Positions 1 to 11,643 are shown, counted from the first letter of the stretch. The stretch is 64,000 nt of DNA from Nymphaea colorata (GCF_008831285.2 NC_045146.1:3000001-3064000), one strand, 5' to 3'. Numbers and translations are program-made. The notes: generated by a model from the sequence alone, not told the origin.

Positions 1-50
1 ATATGGGAGTTGTTATTCGTATTATTAGATACATCAAATGAACAATAAAT

Positions 51-122
51 AAGGGAGTATTTATGGCTTCTTCTTCCTCTCTAAACAAGGGAGTATTTAT
101 GGCTTCTTCTTCATCTCTAAAC
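51..122 (+). repeat. 36-bp in-frame tandem duplication in copia RNase H
   Basis: The 36-bp unit beginning AAGGGAGTATTTATGG occurs twice head to tail (51-86 and 87-122), with one C/A difference seen. It is a multiple of three, so the RNase H frame gains 12 codons just before the AYTDADW motif. Confidence 0.9.
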
Positions 123-590
123 TTGATTGCTTATACTGATGCTGATTGGAGAGGAGATCTAAATGATAGACACTCAACTACTGGGTTTTGCATTTTTTTT
201 TAGGAGAATCACTCATATCGTGGAAGTGCAAAAAACAACAAAAGATATATCTTTCTTCTACTGAAGCTAAATATCGAGTCATAGCCTCCACAACCATGGA
301 AATTGTCAAGCTTCATCAAATGCTCCTCGATATGGGAACAACAATAGAAGAACTCATTGATTTGTGCTGCGACAACAAGATTTCTATCTACATTGCCCAA
401 GAACCAAATATTTCATGAACGAACCAAGCATATAGAAATGGATTGTCACTATGTTCATGAAGAATTTTTGAAGAAAACTATCAAGCTTCCATATGTCTCC
501 TCATAATTCCAGGCTGATTTTTTCACAAATACACTATGTTCTTTCAGATTCAACTTTCTTTTAAATAAACTTTTGATGATAGCATCGTAA

Positions 591-603
591 GTTTAAGGGG
601 GGG
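591..603 (+). other. polypurine tract of copia element
   Basis: The purine run AAGGGGGGG lies directly before the LTR start TGTTAAG. This is where the plus-strand primer of an LTR retrotransposon sits. Confidence 0.8.
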
Positions 604-990
604 TGTTAAGAAATAGAGTATATGTATACAGATATTACCTATGTATGTTTATATATGAATAATACATATATGAATATAGGTTAATATTTGTATTTAGGAT
701 AGTTTGATTTTACTTTAGTTAGGTTTTACACTTTTATTTCTTTTTTGTTTTGTTTTTTTATTTTTTGTTTTAGCCGTTTGCTAGTTCCCAACGGCTCTTT
801 TATGAGCCGTTGGAACTAGTCCAACGGCTAGTTCAGTCTTCTCTCTTGTATAAATAAGAATACTATTCATTGTACAGATTCAAGCTGTTGTGTACAACAT
901 TTATCTATTCATTTGAATAAAGATTATACTTTTTACTTGGCCTTAGTGCCTATTCTGTTGTATGTTCCATTAGTGACTGTTGCAATCACA
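604..990 (+). mobile_element. 3' LTR of copia element
   Basis: The LTR starts TGTTAAGAAATAG right after the polypurine tract. It contains a TATA-like TATAAATAAG at about 847 and a poly(A)-like GAATAAAG at about 915. The right end is uncertain: a CA at 968-969 or at 989-990 would both fit TG..CA termini. The partner 5' LTR is outside the window, so neither end can be confirmed by comparison. Confidence 0.75.
781..820. repeat. perfect-arm hairpin inside the LTR
   Basis: CTAGTTCCCAACGGCTC is followed after 6 bases by its inverse GAGCCGTTGGAACTAG, with a single bulged C. A further partial copy, CCAACGGCTAGTT, follows at about 821-833. It lies upstream of the LTR TATA-like site. Confidence 0.85.
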
Positions 991-3878
991 TTTTCATAAA
1001 TATTATTGTATTAACTTATAAACCATATGATATTAGTTTCATATTGGAACTAATAATCACAGAGCACTCAACCTACTACTAGGTTCTCTGCCAGAAAAGT
1101 TGCAACTGCCACTCCTTTTTACCTCCATCTTTTCCTTTGGGCCTAAAGTTAGCCACATCTGGTCCTACATTAGGATCAGTAGTGAATCACTAATGGGAAG
1201 CTATAAATCCTCATTATCCTCAACCTCAAAGGGTTCACCATATTCATCTCTACATCTTCGTTTTGTCAAATTTTTTTTACTAGAAATTTTCAATCATTTG
1301 ATGGTATTGGAAAGGTCCACGCGACAACATTGTCATGTGTCCCAACTAGAGATCCCCATAGACATCATATTTCTCATAAAACTACATGTCATGCTTAACT
1401 AATGATCAACTTCAACACAAATGCACCAATGGCATAGAGAGTCCATGTGAACGGTTCTTGTCAAAATACCATAATTCATAGTAAAAACTAAAAAACAAGA
1501 TTGTAGCCTTGTACACCTTTCACAGGGAAAGGCACCTCCTAGAAACAGAATAAGCAGAAGCCTCTTTTCCCAACATGAGTATTTATTTCTCATGCACGGC
1601 TTTGACATCAAATTTAAGTTTTCCTCCTCAAAACAGCAACACTCGCCTCTACATTGCTCTTCAGACTTGGGATTGAAGTGTTTCCAAAAACTCAAAATGC
1701 AGAAATCGAGGTTCAGGCCCCCTTAAATTTCCAGATAGGCCATAGCTCGTAATATGGTGTGATACAGATATATTACACCTAAACAGGTATAGAGGTGCCC
1801 AATAATGCATCATGATCACTACATTACGTATCAGATGACACCAAATGCTATGATATGATATCTGCAAGATTCTTGTAAGTTTGACAAATTTTTTCATCAA
1901 AAAGGTCCTTGTATGAAGAGTTTTCATTATTCCTCTTAATAGAACTTAAACTGATTTCTTGCAGGAATAAATCTTCCTTTATTTTTTTGGCCACATTAGT
2001 TAAAGCACTTATACATGAGAGATAGGTTCACAGTATGTATTAAGTAACATGGGTACATCATTTGTGCTCACATACCTGTGTCATGCAGAGACACATGGAC
2101 GCAGTTAATTGTTCCATACCAGGTACGTCTGAATCCATACTGACTCGTTTCTTTTTCCTGAGTTTAAAGTTCTGTCTTTTTTCATAAACCTGATCCCCAG
2201 AAAAAGGATGCCACTTCTTCCATGAACTGCAGCTTGCACTAGCCTCTGGTAGCCTGCTACGACCTCTGACAACTAACCGCTAATTCCAGAAACAGGCTGC
2301 ATTTTTCTGGTAATCAGCGGCCACCCTCTAACAAGGTTGTAACTTGTAATGCATTATTTTTAGTTTTGCTTCTACTTTTGTTTATCTATTTCACCTTAAT
2401 CTTTGTTTTCAGATTTTCCAACGAAATAAGAATTTAAAGAGTTCTTTTGTTTAGTTTTTCATGTTTTACAGTTGGAGTTGGTTTTACCTCCTTTTTTTAA
2501 ACCCTTTACTTTCTTTGAAATCCCTACTTTTTGTTCTCCACAAGTTTTAAAAATCCATTTCTTTGATCTTTTGTGGCATAGGATTTTTATTGCTGTGTAC
2601 ATTTTATAAATGTAAACATGGTTTAAAAGAAATCATAGTTCAAAAGTTTCTAAAGCTTCTGTTCACTAATCTCTGACACAGCATTATCTTCTAGAGCTGT
2701 TCACTAATCTCTGTCACAGCACTGTGTTTGATCATGACAAGCTCAGCCTAGTGCTCTATTTGCACAAGCTGAGCACAAAACAGTCAACTGCACAAGCCTG
2801 ACCTCAAGAAAGGTTTCCCTCTTATTCCGATTTTGCTGCACTATTTGTTTAGTTTTCACGGTTTAAGCTTTATTTTTCTTTATTTTTCTGCATATTATTC
2901 ATTTTATACAACATAAATTTTGTGAACTGTTGGATGGCTTTATCTTTTTTCTATTAAGTGTTGATTGTTATCAGTTAGTTACTCAGCCATGTGTATTGTT
3001 CTTGATTACAGGTTGCCTATTGTAATATGGTGCACAAAGGAAATGGAAAAGCAGATCGTATAGAAAAGCAGATCGTATAGACACACACTCCTGGCCATAC
3101 CCCTGCATTCATATTTCTTGAAAGTGCTGTGTCATAACCTATGTGCTTCTGATGCAAAGCATAACGATATTGAAAATATTTAGCTGTGAAAGCTAATTAA
3201 TGTCAAAAAGGCTCTTCCCAGTAATTTCTAATGCATAAGCTTTTGGTTGTACTTGTATGAGTTCATGCTATATGATAGCAAGAGTGTTATAGCAATGCAT
3301 CTTAATGTTGTGTAACGGATTGAGTTACATTTGCAGAGAGGAAGAGTGCATGTGATGACCAATGTTACTTCAAAATTCAAAGTAAAGGAAGGTTCTACAG
3401 ATGATCGACTTGGTTGAATCACTGGTTTAATGACATCAAATCTGCGTCAAAAGCATATAAATGGAAGCAGTATAAGGGTACTATTTTGCATATCTCAATA
3501 TGCTATATGAAAATGGGGTGCCTCCCTGAGGGGTTTCTTTATATCAATGTCAAACTAGTACAACCTTGATGATTTTTTATTTACTTAATTTTTATTTTTT
3601 TATTTTTTTCTAACACTTGCAATCAAGTATCTTCCTTGCATCCTGCACCTTATAATGAATAAAGAGGAATATTTGTTGAAGAACCTCATGAAATGGCAAA
3701 GGACTTCTGGCTGAGGCTTTTTGAAAAAAAAAAAAGGAAAATAGCAGCCAAAATAAAAGAAGAAAAAAATTGCTAAACTTAACTTGCACCATTTGTAAAA
3801 AGACGGAGTATTTTGCAAGAGCAGCATGTGTTTAAGTTTGCTGGTGAAACCATGTGAATAAGAGCAAACTGTACTTGC
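991..3878. other. non-coding stretch, possibly the last intron of the galactosyltransferase
   Basis: No convincing gene is seen on either strand. Open frames at 1100-1402 (+) and 1399-1927 (-) show no family motif. A small direct repeat (GAAAAGCAGATCGTATA twice) lies at about 3046-3080. The segment at about 3338-3414 (+) stays open after a splice-like TTTGCAG, but I do not recognise the peptide. If the minus-strand galactosyltransferase still has a last exon, this stretch and the copia element would be part of its final intron. Confidence 0.5.
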
Positions 3879-6052
3879 CTGTCATTCTTCACAGCTACCA
3901 TGCTTGCAACAACATCAGCAGACAGAGCATATATAGGACCATAAGCGTGAAGAAAATACTCTGAACCAAGCAAATAGGATAAAGGCTCATACCTGCAAGA
4001 AACAGACGATCATGGACATTGACTTGACTGGTTCAAAACTTATTGGGCAATGTTCAACTCTTAAACATAGAACTATGTCCTAAGCAACTTGATAACCATG
4101 ACAATAAGAAAGAACTGTGCTGTTGTGCAGCGCAACTTATATGAATTCCTACCATTTGAGCTTCGGATCAGTGAAAACTGGACCTTTTTTCATGCATCCC
4201 AGGTAAGTTAAAGGGTGGGACCGTTCCTTTGCCAAGAGTACTGATAAGCGATCTGGTAAGAAAAGGACATCATCAGAGATGATGGAAGATGAAACTCCAC
4301 TGACCTAGACTCTCGTATGAGCGCCAGTTGGTTGGTCACCATTGTGTGAAATCATCCAACTGATTCTAAATCTTGATTCAAGTGCAGTAACATAATCCTA
4401 TACGGATTTCCTCAGAAAGCATTTCAATGCACTACAAGTAGGCAGTTGTGAAAACAAGGTGAAATAGAAGATTCATAAGGTCAATTACCTGGCCTTAAAT
4501 AGATGTCATCATCAGCTTTAACATAGAAGTCAGCATCATAGAGTCCATAAGCAGATCTGAAGAACGCTAACCTAGAAAAGAAAGACTACGTAAGAGTTGT
4601 ATGTCTTGAGGACACAACTGCAAGTCCCCTGAGGCAGAAATCAAACAGCTCTCACGTTTTGTGAGGAAGGTTGCTGTACATTTCCTCGATGTCCAAAAGC
4701 ATGAAGTCATCATATTCCTCCACCTCCTTCCTGAGATCTGACATTTTCTTGGCATCACTGGTTTTGCCAATGACAAACCGGAATGCTAAACCTGTTGCTT
4801 CTTCTAAACTGCAGAGCAATTCATGTAATCAGAAAAAGAAAGACTGAAAAAAGACAAATTTTACCGACACAGCAAATAAACAAATGCTGGACATCCGTAA
4901 ATGTCTGGTAAAACAAGCATTACGTTTAGTCAAAAAACTAAAAAAAAAAAAAATTGACATTCCATTCATGATAAGTATCAGACAATTATTAGAACCACAC
5001 AAGATTCAAGTGTCCGCTACATGATTCCATTTCCAGATATACGTTCATAAATATTTATCGATGATACATATGCAGCAACAATGAATAGACGAAATATCTG
5101 TGCCAACTGCAAACTAACAATCCGTCACTCGGATGCAGGTCTTATCGTTGGATTCACAGTCAACAAGGAACAACCAAGAAAGTATAAGGGAAATATCGGT
5201 AGCCGATAATGAATGAGGGGATGTTGGAGATGAAGGTTTTCAAAAGCTGAGCATGTAGCGACAAGATTAGCATCTGCAATTTCGAGAAACGCCATTTTTT
5301 CTCAACTTGTTGTCCGACAACAAAAATATTAATAAATGAACAATCGTGGGGAAGCATGAGTTGAACGAGTTTTCGTTGTCTGAGAATAGCAATTTCAACC
5401 AAAAGGAGAACTAAAATGTGATCCAAGAAAGAACAGCCAGGATACATTGTCATAAAGAACTCTTTTTTCTCTAAGTGGACAAGCTCAGCGCTTCTAGCTA
5501 TGAAAATCAACAAAGTCCATACTCCGAAGGACAATCTTTTCAGCAACAACAGGTCACAGTTTCAATATCACATTTGCATATTATTCCCTATCAATCAGAA
5601 AAGAAAAGAAATTCTTCCACAAAAATTGCACAAATTACAGAAAAAGGAAAGGCAAAAACGAGAGATACAGGATCAGGAAATTTAGGCGAACAAGGTTACC
5701 GTTGAAGACCATCGTGATCGGAGGGCATCCATGTCTTCCTCAGGGATCTCCTCCTCCCGAACGACCCGAATCCCGTCTGGATCCCGACGAACCCCATCAC
5801 CTTATGCCGCTTCGCTCCCGTAACACTGAGCACGCCAGCAATCTGCTCAACTCCACCGCCAGAGACATCCGACAAGACCGACACGGTCCTCACCTCGAAC
5901 TCCTTGCACTTGTGGCCTGACGTCGGCCTCCACATTGCGAAGAGTCCAAAGACGATTCCGACGATGCCGACCGCGAAGCAGAAAAGTGAGATCGCCGGTC
6001 TCCGAAGGTAAGAACGCCAGGATTGGCGGTGGTAGAAAACCTTCCTGTTCAT
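3879..6052 (-). CDS. Probable beta-1,3-galactosyltransferase (GT31), C-terminus not in window
   Basis: Glycosyltransferase family 31 enzyme expected to add beta-1,3-galactose to glycans in the Golgi; the acceptor is not known. Exons on the minus strand: 6052-5700, 4808-4656, 4571-4489, 4252-4153 and 3992-3879. Phases agree at all junctions and give 267 codons plus two bases. Visible parts: a type II signal anchor at about residues 19-41; the block [14 protein letters not shown] (about 87-100) followed by RKTWMPSD; the metal-binding DDD at 189-191 in [23 protein letters not shown]; and [18 protein letters not shown]. Order and spacing match Arabidopsis At1g53290 closely. The family's last exon, about 75 residues with the NEDV and CSGLCNP motifs, is not found down to position 1. 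Exon 5 most likely ends at a GC donor. If it is not spliced, the frame stops near 3779, giving about 300 residues. The start is the first ATG before the anchor. Confidence 0.92.
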
Positions 6053-6520
6053 GGCTGCCCGGTTAACACCTGAAGAATCCCTAGAGATCTAGCGCTTCTG
6101 TTAGCATTACCTCAGGATCCAGAGGAATGTTTTCCTAATCTGGGGCTTTTCCCGTGAGACGGGACAAAGTTTCAGTTGGTGGGATTTCCGAGAGAGAGAA
6201 AGAGAAAGAGACAGTTACTGCTCGAGAAGCCGAATTACAGCAGAGAGAGACAGAATGTCAGTTACTCCTCGAGAAGCTGAAGCACAGAAGAGAGAGAGAG
6301 CTCGTAGCTTTGAGAAGGAATTTTGGGACCTCCTCCTTCCGGGACTCTGCCAAATCATATTTGTAACGAAATCTAAAATCTCGCGACCGTCCATATTGGT
6401 AGACGTCGCCGCTCTGAAGGCAGTCCAGTGTTGTCAATGACTCAACTTGTTCTCTATCGAAGTGTATCGTCTCCGCCTCTTGTTGGTATCATACACAGAG
6501 CTGACACGAGTTTATATATC
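6053..6520 (-). promoter_or_regulatory. upstream region of the galactosyltransferase
   Basis: The leader contains purine-rich GA runs on the plus strand at about 6187-6300. A TATATAAAC reads on the minus strand at about 6511-6519, roughly 460 bases before the start codon. This is the only TATA-like candidate I see, and it is weak evidence. Confidence 0.3.
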
Positions 6521-6783
6521 TCTATTTTTATTTCAAAATAAACTTCCAATATTCTAAATTATTTTTAAATCTCAAAAAGGAAAATAAAATGCTATGAAGG
6601 GATATATTACCTTACCAACCAGCCTTGGCGTTGCCAGCACGCATAAACAAGGCACACGTTGAACGCATGTGCACTTCAACGTGAACAACACAATTTATTA
6701 TTTAATCTGTTAATAAAATATAACTAAATATTTTAAAATTCAAAAATATTTTTTAGACATGTAAGAGCATGTGCATCAAAGTA

Positions 6784-6980
6784 TTTTAAGGGTTGTTTGA
6801 CATTAGGAGCAATATAGCGAAGTACATTCATTTTACACTTGTTTATATGGTTCATGAATTTGTTTCAAAATTGAAATTGACCCATCAAACATTGTTCGCA
6901 TATTTCATAAATCTACTCTAATTTTGAAACAGATTCAATAGATACTTGCATGGTATTCTCAAAGTCAAACAACCTTTAAA
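6784..6980. mobile_element. MITE with GGTTGTTTGAC inverted ends (copy 1)
   Basis: Left end TTTAAGGGTTGTTTGACAT and right end AAAGTCAAACAACCTTTAAA are inverted repeats about 195 bp apart. The interior repeats 'tcatgaat' and 'aatctac' type motifs on both arms. No coding capacity is seen. Three similar elements occur in the window. Confidence 0.75.
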
Positions 6981-7047
6981 TGGTATGCCGATATAAATAG
7001 GTAGATTTATGAAATACTTACAAAGTCTTTTTGTTGTCATAGTCCTT

Positions 7048-7219
7048 TAAGGAGTCATTTGGCAACATTAACAGGTTGTTATCTCATGAATCTGCACTAA
7101 AAAATAAGACCAATCTATTAAATATTATAATAATACAGCATTTCATGAATCTTTCATAAATTTTGGAACAAATTTACGAAACAATAACAATTTGTTACTG
7201 TTGCCAAACACTCCCTCAC
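7048..7219. mobile_element. MITE with TTTGGCAAC inverted ends (copy 2)
   Basis: Left end AAGGAGTCATTTGGCAACA mirrors right end CTGTTGCCAAACACTCCCTC. The interior carries 'catgaatct' motifs like those of the element at 6784. No open frame of note. Confidence 0.7.
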
Positions 7220-8025
7220 TAGAAAGGGTGGGACGATTCAACCCTATTTGAAGAACATTGTTAAAACCAGCAGGTTGACTGACTCTAGTGTTTGCTTATT
7301 TGGATTGCCAAAGTTCATGAATATTCCAGCTGTTCGACATGCCGCCATGTTCGAGCTTGCGGGGCTCAACTCATTCCCTGAAATCAATAGAAAAGCTATC
7401 TTAACAAGTATGTTGAAGCTAATTGGCTTACTCATGCAAATGGAAAGGGGATTCCTAAACAACTTTTACAGCTTATTGCTGTAGTCTTTTTTTCTGAATG
7501 TGTAATTTGATCAATACAAATTAAGTTCCTTTAAGAACACCAAATTGGTGGTTTTCTTTGTGAATAGGAGAGGTCGAATTGAGGCAGATAACTACCCGTT
7601 TGCAATGAATGGATGCTAGTGGAAGGCCTCCTGTACAAATATTGTGTACAGAAAATGAATAAGGGAAAGCCATTCTGGAACGATAAAGAAAATCAAACAG
7701 TATAAACTTTGCTGTTCAAACACCACTCCACCCGAACAGATGAAAAAACACCCACTACATGGAAGGACATCAAACAAAATCATCCGAGTTCATATCTTCC
7801 ATCAGTTTCCCTATAACTGCAGGGCATCATTTCCAAGTTGAACTGGTCAATCAAGCTAAACCTTTCACGGTTACAAGCAATGCATGTCCATCAAATTGGC
7901 CACCTTCTTCTTCCTTCCTCCTTTCTGTCAATCTCTTTCTCCAGCTTATATTGTTACATGAGCATAGATATGATCTCGCTTAGGTCGCTGACACACAAGT
8001 TGAAGCACAGTACCCTAAGGGGTTG
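7220..8025. other. intergenic, no gene seen
   Basis: Short open frames at 7248-7484 and 7759-7983 lack motifs, splice context or codon bias that would support a gene. Confidence 0.6.
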
Positions 8026-8187
8026 TTTGGCAGCAAAGACACTCTGTGAGTATTCCATGAATTATCATAAGGATTAGGTTAGATTCATGAAACATTAGTT
8101 TTAATGTTCTATGAATCTATTCAAATTTTTGGGAGAGATTCATGAAACACTAACATAATATCCCTACTGTCAAACGATCTCTAAAGT
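8026..8187. mobile_element. MITE with GTTGTTTGGCAG inverted ends (copy 3)
   Basis: Left end TAAGGGGTTGTTTGGCAG mirrors right end CTGTCAAACGATCTCTAAAG. AGTAC occurs just outside both ends and may be part of a target duplication. The interior has 'attcatgaaaca' motifs shared with the other copies. Confidence 0.75.
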
Positions 8188-9978
8188 ACAAAAGTAGGTT
8201 TTGTTTCCTAGTTAGGTAAGAGCTTTAGCTTTTTTCTTCATGGTAGAATGAAATACTCATGCTCACCCAAAATAATTCAATCGATCATTCCCCGTGACTC
8301 CCTCTTTCATCCCATCCAAGCAACATCCTTCATCTTTCTTCACTAGAACTGCACTAACCCATTTGTTCTTCATTTTCTTAGAAGTTACCACACACACACA
8401 CACAGTTAAAAGAGCATTTTCTACTATGTGCTTTTTGGGCAAATAATACATAAAAATAGGCTGACATACATTGTTCTTATCACCGATGTGAAAGGGTCCA
8501 TTGAAATTGTGAATCTCTGATGTGAAGACAAAGCATTGTCGTTATCAATGACGTGAAGAAAAATTGTCACTGTTACAATCGGCGAAGATTAAGCTATGAT
8601 GCGACTTCCGCCGACGCCCCTGGTGATGCATATTTTGCGTCGGAGCTAGTGACCTCCAATGAAAAAACACCATGAGTGAATCTTATTTTTTCTTGCAGTA
8701 TGTCTATCAACTCCTCTTTTTTATTCCTAATCCATTTAACTACTTTGAAAATCTCTTGGCAACACTTTGAAACGATGTTTGCTGACACTCTCTTCTACTT
8801 GGCCCCATTGGGGGTGGAAAGATGGTTACATGCACCATGGTAAGTGAACCCTTAGCCCACTTTCAGGATTCTAACCCATGCAAGTGTCATGCATAGAGAT
8901 CTGTACACCTTTGCATTTGCATTATGCACAAGCCCACCTTCCTTGGCCATAGAGCATCATTTTATGGCATGTAATACCCCAGCGCAGAGAGATTCATTTC
9001 TAGTTGAATTTAATACTTATCCGCCATTGCCTTGATCTGTCTCCAAGGGATTCTCTTTGATCCAATCCAAACTGACTCACCACCATCTGCCATACCGTTT
9101 GAGCAACTGCACATCTAATCCAAACGTGGTAATTGCTCTCCTCTGTCATCCTACAAGCACTACACCAAATGATAAAGTAGTAGTTGATTCTTTTCAGACT
9201 TTTTCACTTGTAGGGTAGTAAAGGTTGCGTGTGACGTTATGCATGTGCAGCTTACTTACGCAGTAAAAAAAAAAAAAGGGATGTTTTTGTAATTTAAAAA
9301 AATATACCCTTTGTAATCATTTCACTTTTTTTATTTTCATTTTTATCTTATCAAAAACTCTCTTTTTTTTTTTGTGATTGAGGGGTACTTTTGTCATTAA
9401 TTATATTGGCACATGAAATTTCATGCATGACTCATATAACCAACTTTGCTTGTAGGGAAACTTTTTTTTTACTGATCAGGTGTACTGCACCTGGTTATAT
9501 GCGTTTTTTTTATGTCAATATGGTTAATGGTTAAAATATCTTTAGTTCACACTAAAAAAAATTTTTTGTAAAGATAAAAATGAAAATGAAAAAGTAAACA
9601 AAACTATGAAGAACATTTTTAACAAAATGTTGTGTGCACGGTGCTAGTAACTTTCTCTCCACAAGTATGCGTATAACGAGCTTCCAAGGAAGAACCCCTT
9701 GTATGAACGAAATAGTCTGGTGACAAACCCCAAGCACACATTTCATTGGACAAGTTAACTATGTACAAATCTCACAAGCAAATATACATGCAGATGAGGA
9801 TTACGATCCTCCATTTGACAAACCTTCAACGCCGGACCAGGGTTAGTTTAGAACTATATACCAATCATGGATCATAATAACCAAGATTCACTCAGATATG
9901 CTCGATCTAATTAATCTGTCTCATTTCCTTATACGATCTTACCTGGCCTATAAATTGGCAAGTCTCAGCTGTTCTACG
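8188..9978. other. intergenic, no gene seen
   Basis: AT-rich sequence with a short (CA)n at about 8391-8404 and several A- or T-runs (about 9266, 9369, 9464). No supported gene on either strand. Confidence 0.6.

Positions 9979-10011
<33 letters not shown>
9979..10011. repeat. (TA)n microsatellite
   Basis: About 16 uninterrupted TA units. Confidence 0.95.
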
Positions 10012-10014
<3 letters not shown>

Positions 10015-10036
10015 ACTAGGACTGACTCGAGCTCTT

Positions 10037-10570
10037 CTATATAAACCTCTCATACAAGATAGCCAAGTTAATTAAGCTTGGTTTTTCTGATGCTTTGGCT
10101 GCAGTAAGTTCGCTATGTGGAGTCCTCTGTCGAATACTTCTGATCCCTCGAAGATAATGGAGACCATGGTATCTTTTCTCTCTTGCTTTGGAACCTTCAC
10201 ATGTCCAAGAAAGCCAGCAACCAGGACGGGGTCGTGCGGAAGAGGCTGAAGATGACACTGCATGAGGAGAAGGTTACATCATCTCTGTCAAATGAAGGTC
10301 ACAGACATGAGAAGAAGGTTACTTCATCTCTGTCAAATGAAGGTCACAGACATGAGGGGTACAGGACATCAGAGGCTGTTGCGAAAGGTTTGCAGCGTCA
10401 TCCATGGAGGAGAAGGTAGTTGTAGTAAGAAGAAAAGGGAGAAAGGGTCAGGGACGGAGACCATGACGCTTAATCTGGGGAACACTGAAGAAAAGAAGAA
10501 GACGGGTGCTGACATTACGGATAGCTACGTCGCTCATCTCGTGTGTGAAAGAAGAAGCAATGGTTGGTGA
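10037..10570. other. unassigned GC-richer segment with overlapping open frames
   Basis: Open frames run on the plus strand (10183-10419 and 10262-10570) and on the minus strand (10037-10263). I recognise none of them. The segment is less AT-rich than its surroundings. It contains a 45-bp unit (GAGAAGGTTACATCATCTC...) twice in tandem at about 10267-10359, which is 15 codons long and so keeps frame. It could be a captured gene fragment or chance; function unknown. Confidence 0.35.
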
Positions 10571-10654
10571 ACCAGAAGGATGCGGAGCTCGCAATTCATT
10601 GAACGACATGCATAGTGATGAGATATAGCTTAGGTGCTACTACCGTCGGAGAAG

Positions 10655-11118
10655 AAGCTTTAGCTTTCCTTGCCTTTAGTGACAATAAAAAACAAGTTGT
10701 AACAACTCCGTAGCATAAGGAGAAACATTGGATGCATGGCTTCTTTAATACAATGAGATGTTGAACAATGTCAACTCTAATGACCTGTTTGAATGGAGGG
10801 AGAGAGAAGGAAAGGATGGAAAAGGATAGTCAATATGTTTGGTTGGTTAATTAAAGATGAATGAAAGAAAAGTAAAATACAAAAACATGTTTAGTTGGAA
10901 AGGAACAGAAATAAAAAGAGGAAAGGATAACGAGAGATTGGGATGGAAAGGAAAAAAAAAAGGTTGCTCATTTCCTTTCTTTTCCTTCTACCCAAACATT
11001 AATCATCTCTTTCCTTGCCTCTCATTATACTCCTCATTCTCTTCCCTTTTTTTTTTTATTTCCATCCCTCTATTTCCTTGTTCATTTTTTTTTTTTTCAA
11101 AATGGTGTCGGAGTAGGA
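10655..11118 (+). mobile_element. LTR-like remnant with primer-binding-like site, interrupted
   Basis: The left part (about 10655-10770) resembles 12285-12400: 'cctttagtgacaataaaaaa', 'aagttgtaaca' and an 'atgagatgttg' block. The right part ends in a T-run followed by TGGTGTCGGAGTAGGATG at 11103-11120. This is a decayed version of the initiator-Met primer site TGGTATCAGAG seen at 12462. A purine/pyrimidine-rich insertion at about 10782-11085 separates the two parts. Confidence 0.5.
10782..11085. repeat. purine-rich arm / pyrimidine-rich arm foldback
   Basis: The first half is rich in GGAAAGGA-type motifs and the second in TTTCCTTT and CCATCCCTC motifs, so the segment can fold back on itself. 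'GTTTGGTTGG' and 'CCCAAACATT' lie in opposite arms. It is probably a small inserted element. Confidence 0.45.
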
Positions 11119-11269
11119 TGAGCATTTTAATTGAATAAAATGAATAAAAAAATTTACCAAAAATTGAATAAAAGGAACATATTCTTTCGTTTTATTTGAA
11201 TAAAAATTTTACCAAAAACTTAATTTTTGAGGAAAGATGGAAGCAATAAAATCTGGCGTCAGGAATGGA

Positions 11270-11390
11270 AGTAAGGCCAACCTAAAATAACCTCAATAGA
11301 TGATTTTTATGGTAGAAGATCATGTTGCTATAAATGGATAAAAGTTCGCCTTTTAATGACAATAAAAAAGATGATTTTGTGCAGTTTATT
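11270..11390 (+). mobile_element. LTR-like remnant (partial)
   Basis: 'AAGGCCAACCTAAAATAACC', then a block like 'agaagatcatg.tgctataaatg' and 'ttttaatgacaataaaaaa', match units at 12191, 13285 and 15245. No primer site follows. Confidence 0.45.
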
Positions 11391-11643
11391 TTCATTAGAC
11401 GTAAGTAAGATTGAATTTTTCAAATGCAATTTAACATTCCATTAGTGAGGTGTGCTTGGGGGTTATTTTATGAACTCAAGTAAGTATTTTTTAATTCCTC
11501 GAAAGTTAATTAGGTATTTGTTGTAGCTCTCTCAAAACTTGGTGATCACTTAATCCCAAAATGTTTGGCGCTCCGGTATTGATACATTAATATATCTAAT
11601 TAACAACGCCCTTTGCACATCTTTAATTAAAAGTTATTATATG

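Larger units (their letters stand above)
1..603 (+). mobile_element. Ty1/copia retrotransposon, 3' internal region (RNase H), truncated by window edge
   Basis: The 3' end of a copia pol gene reads left to right. The RNase H motif AYTDADW, the block RHSTTGFCIF, then SLISWK, SSTEAKYR and a CDNK..IYIAQ segment are all recognisable, followed by the conserved tail around KHIEMD. The frame is broken: a T-run at about 190-199 shifts the reading frame between the STTGFCIF block and the SLISWK block, and a stop falls at about 200. The element is therefore not functional. A polypurine tract and an LTR follow directly. The rest of the element lies beyond the left edge of the window. Confidence 0.9.

Noticed and set aside
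3338-3414. plus-strand exon-like piece after TTTGCAG
   Set aside because: About 25 codons only, ends in a stop, no recognised peptide and no neighbouring exon that joins in phase.
5160-5549. 129-codon open frame on the minus strand
   Set aside because: It lies wholly inside intron 1 of the galactosyltransferase, has no motif, and ends in low-complexity leucine-rich sequence.
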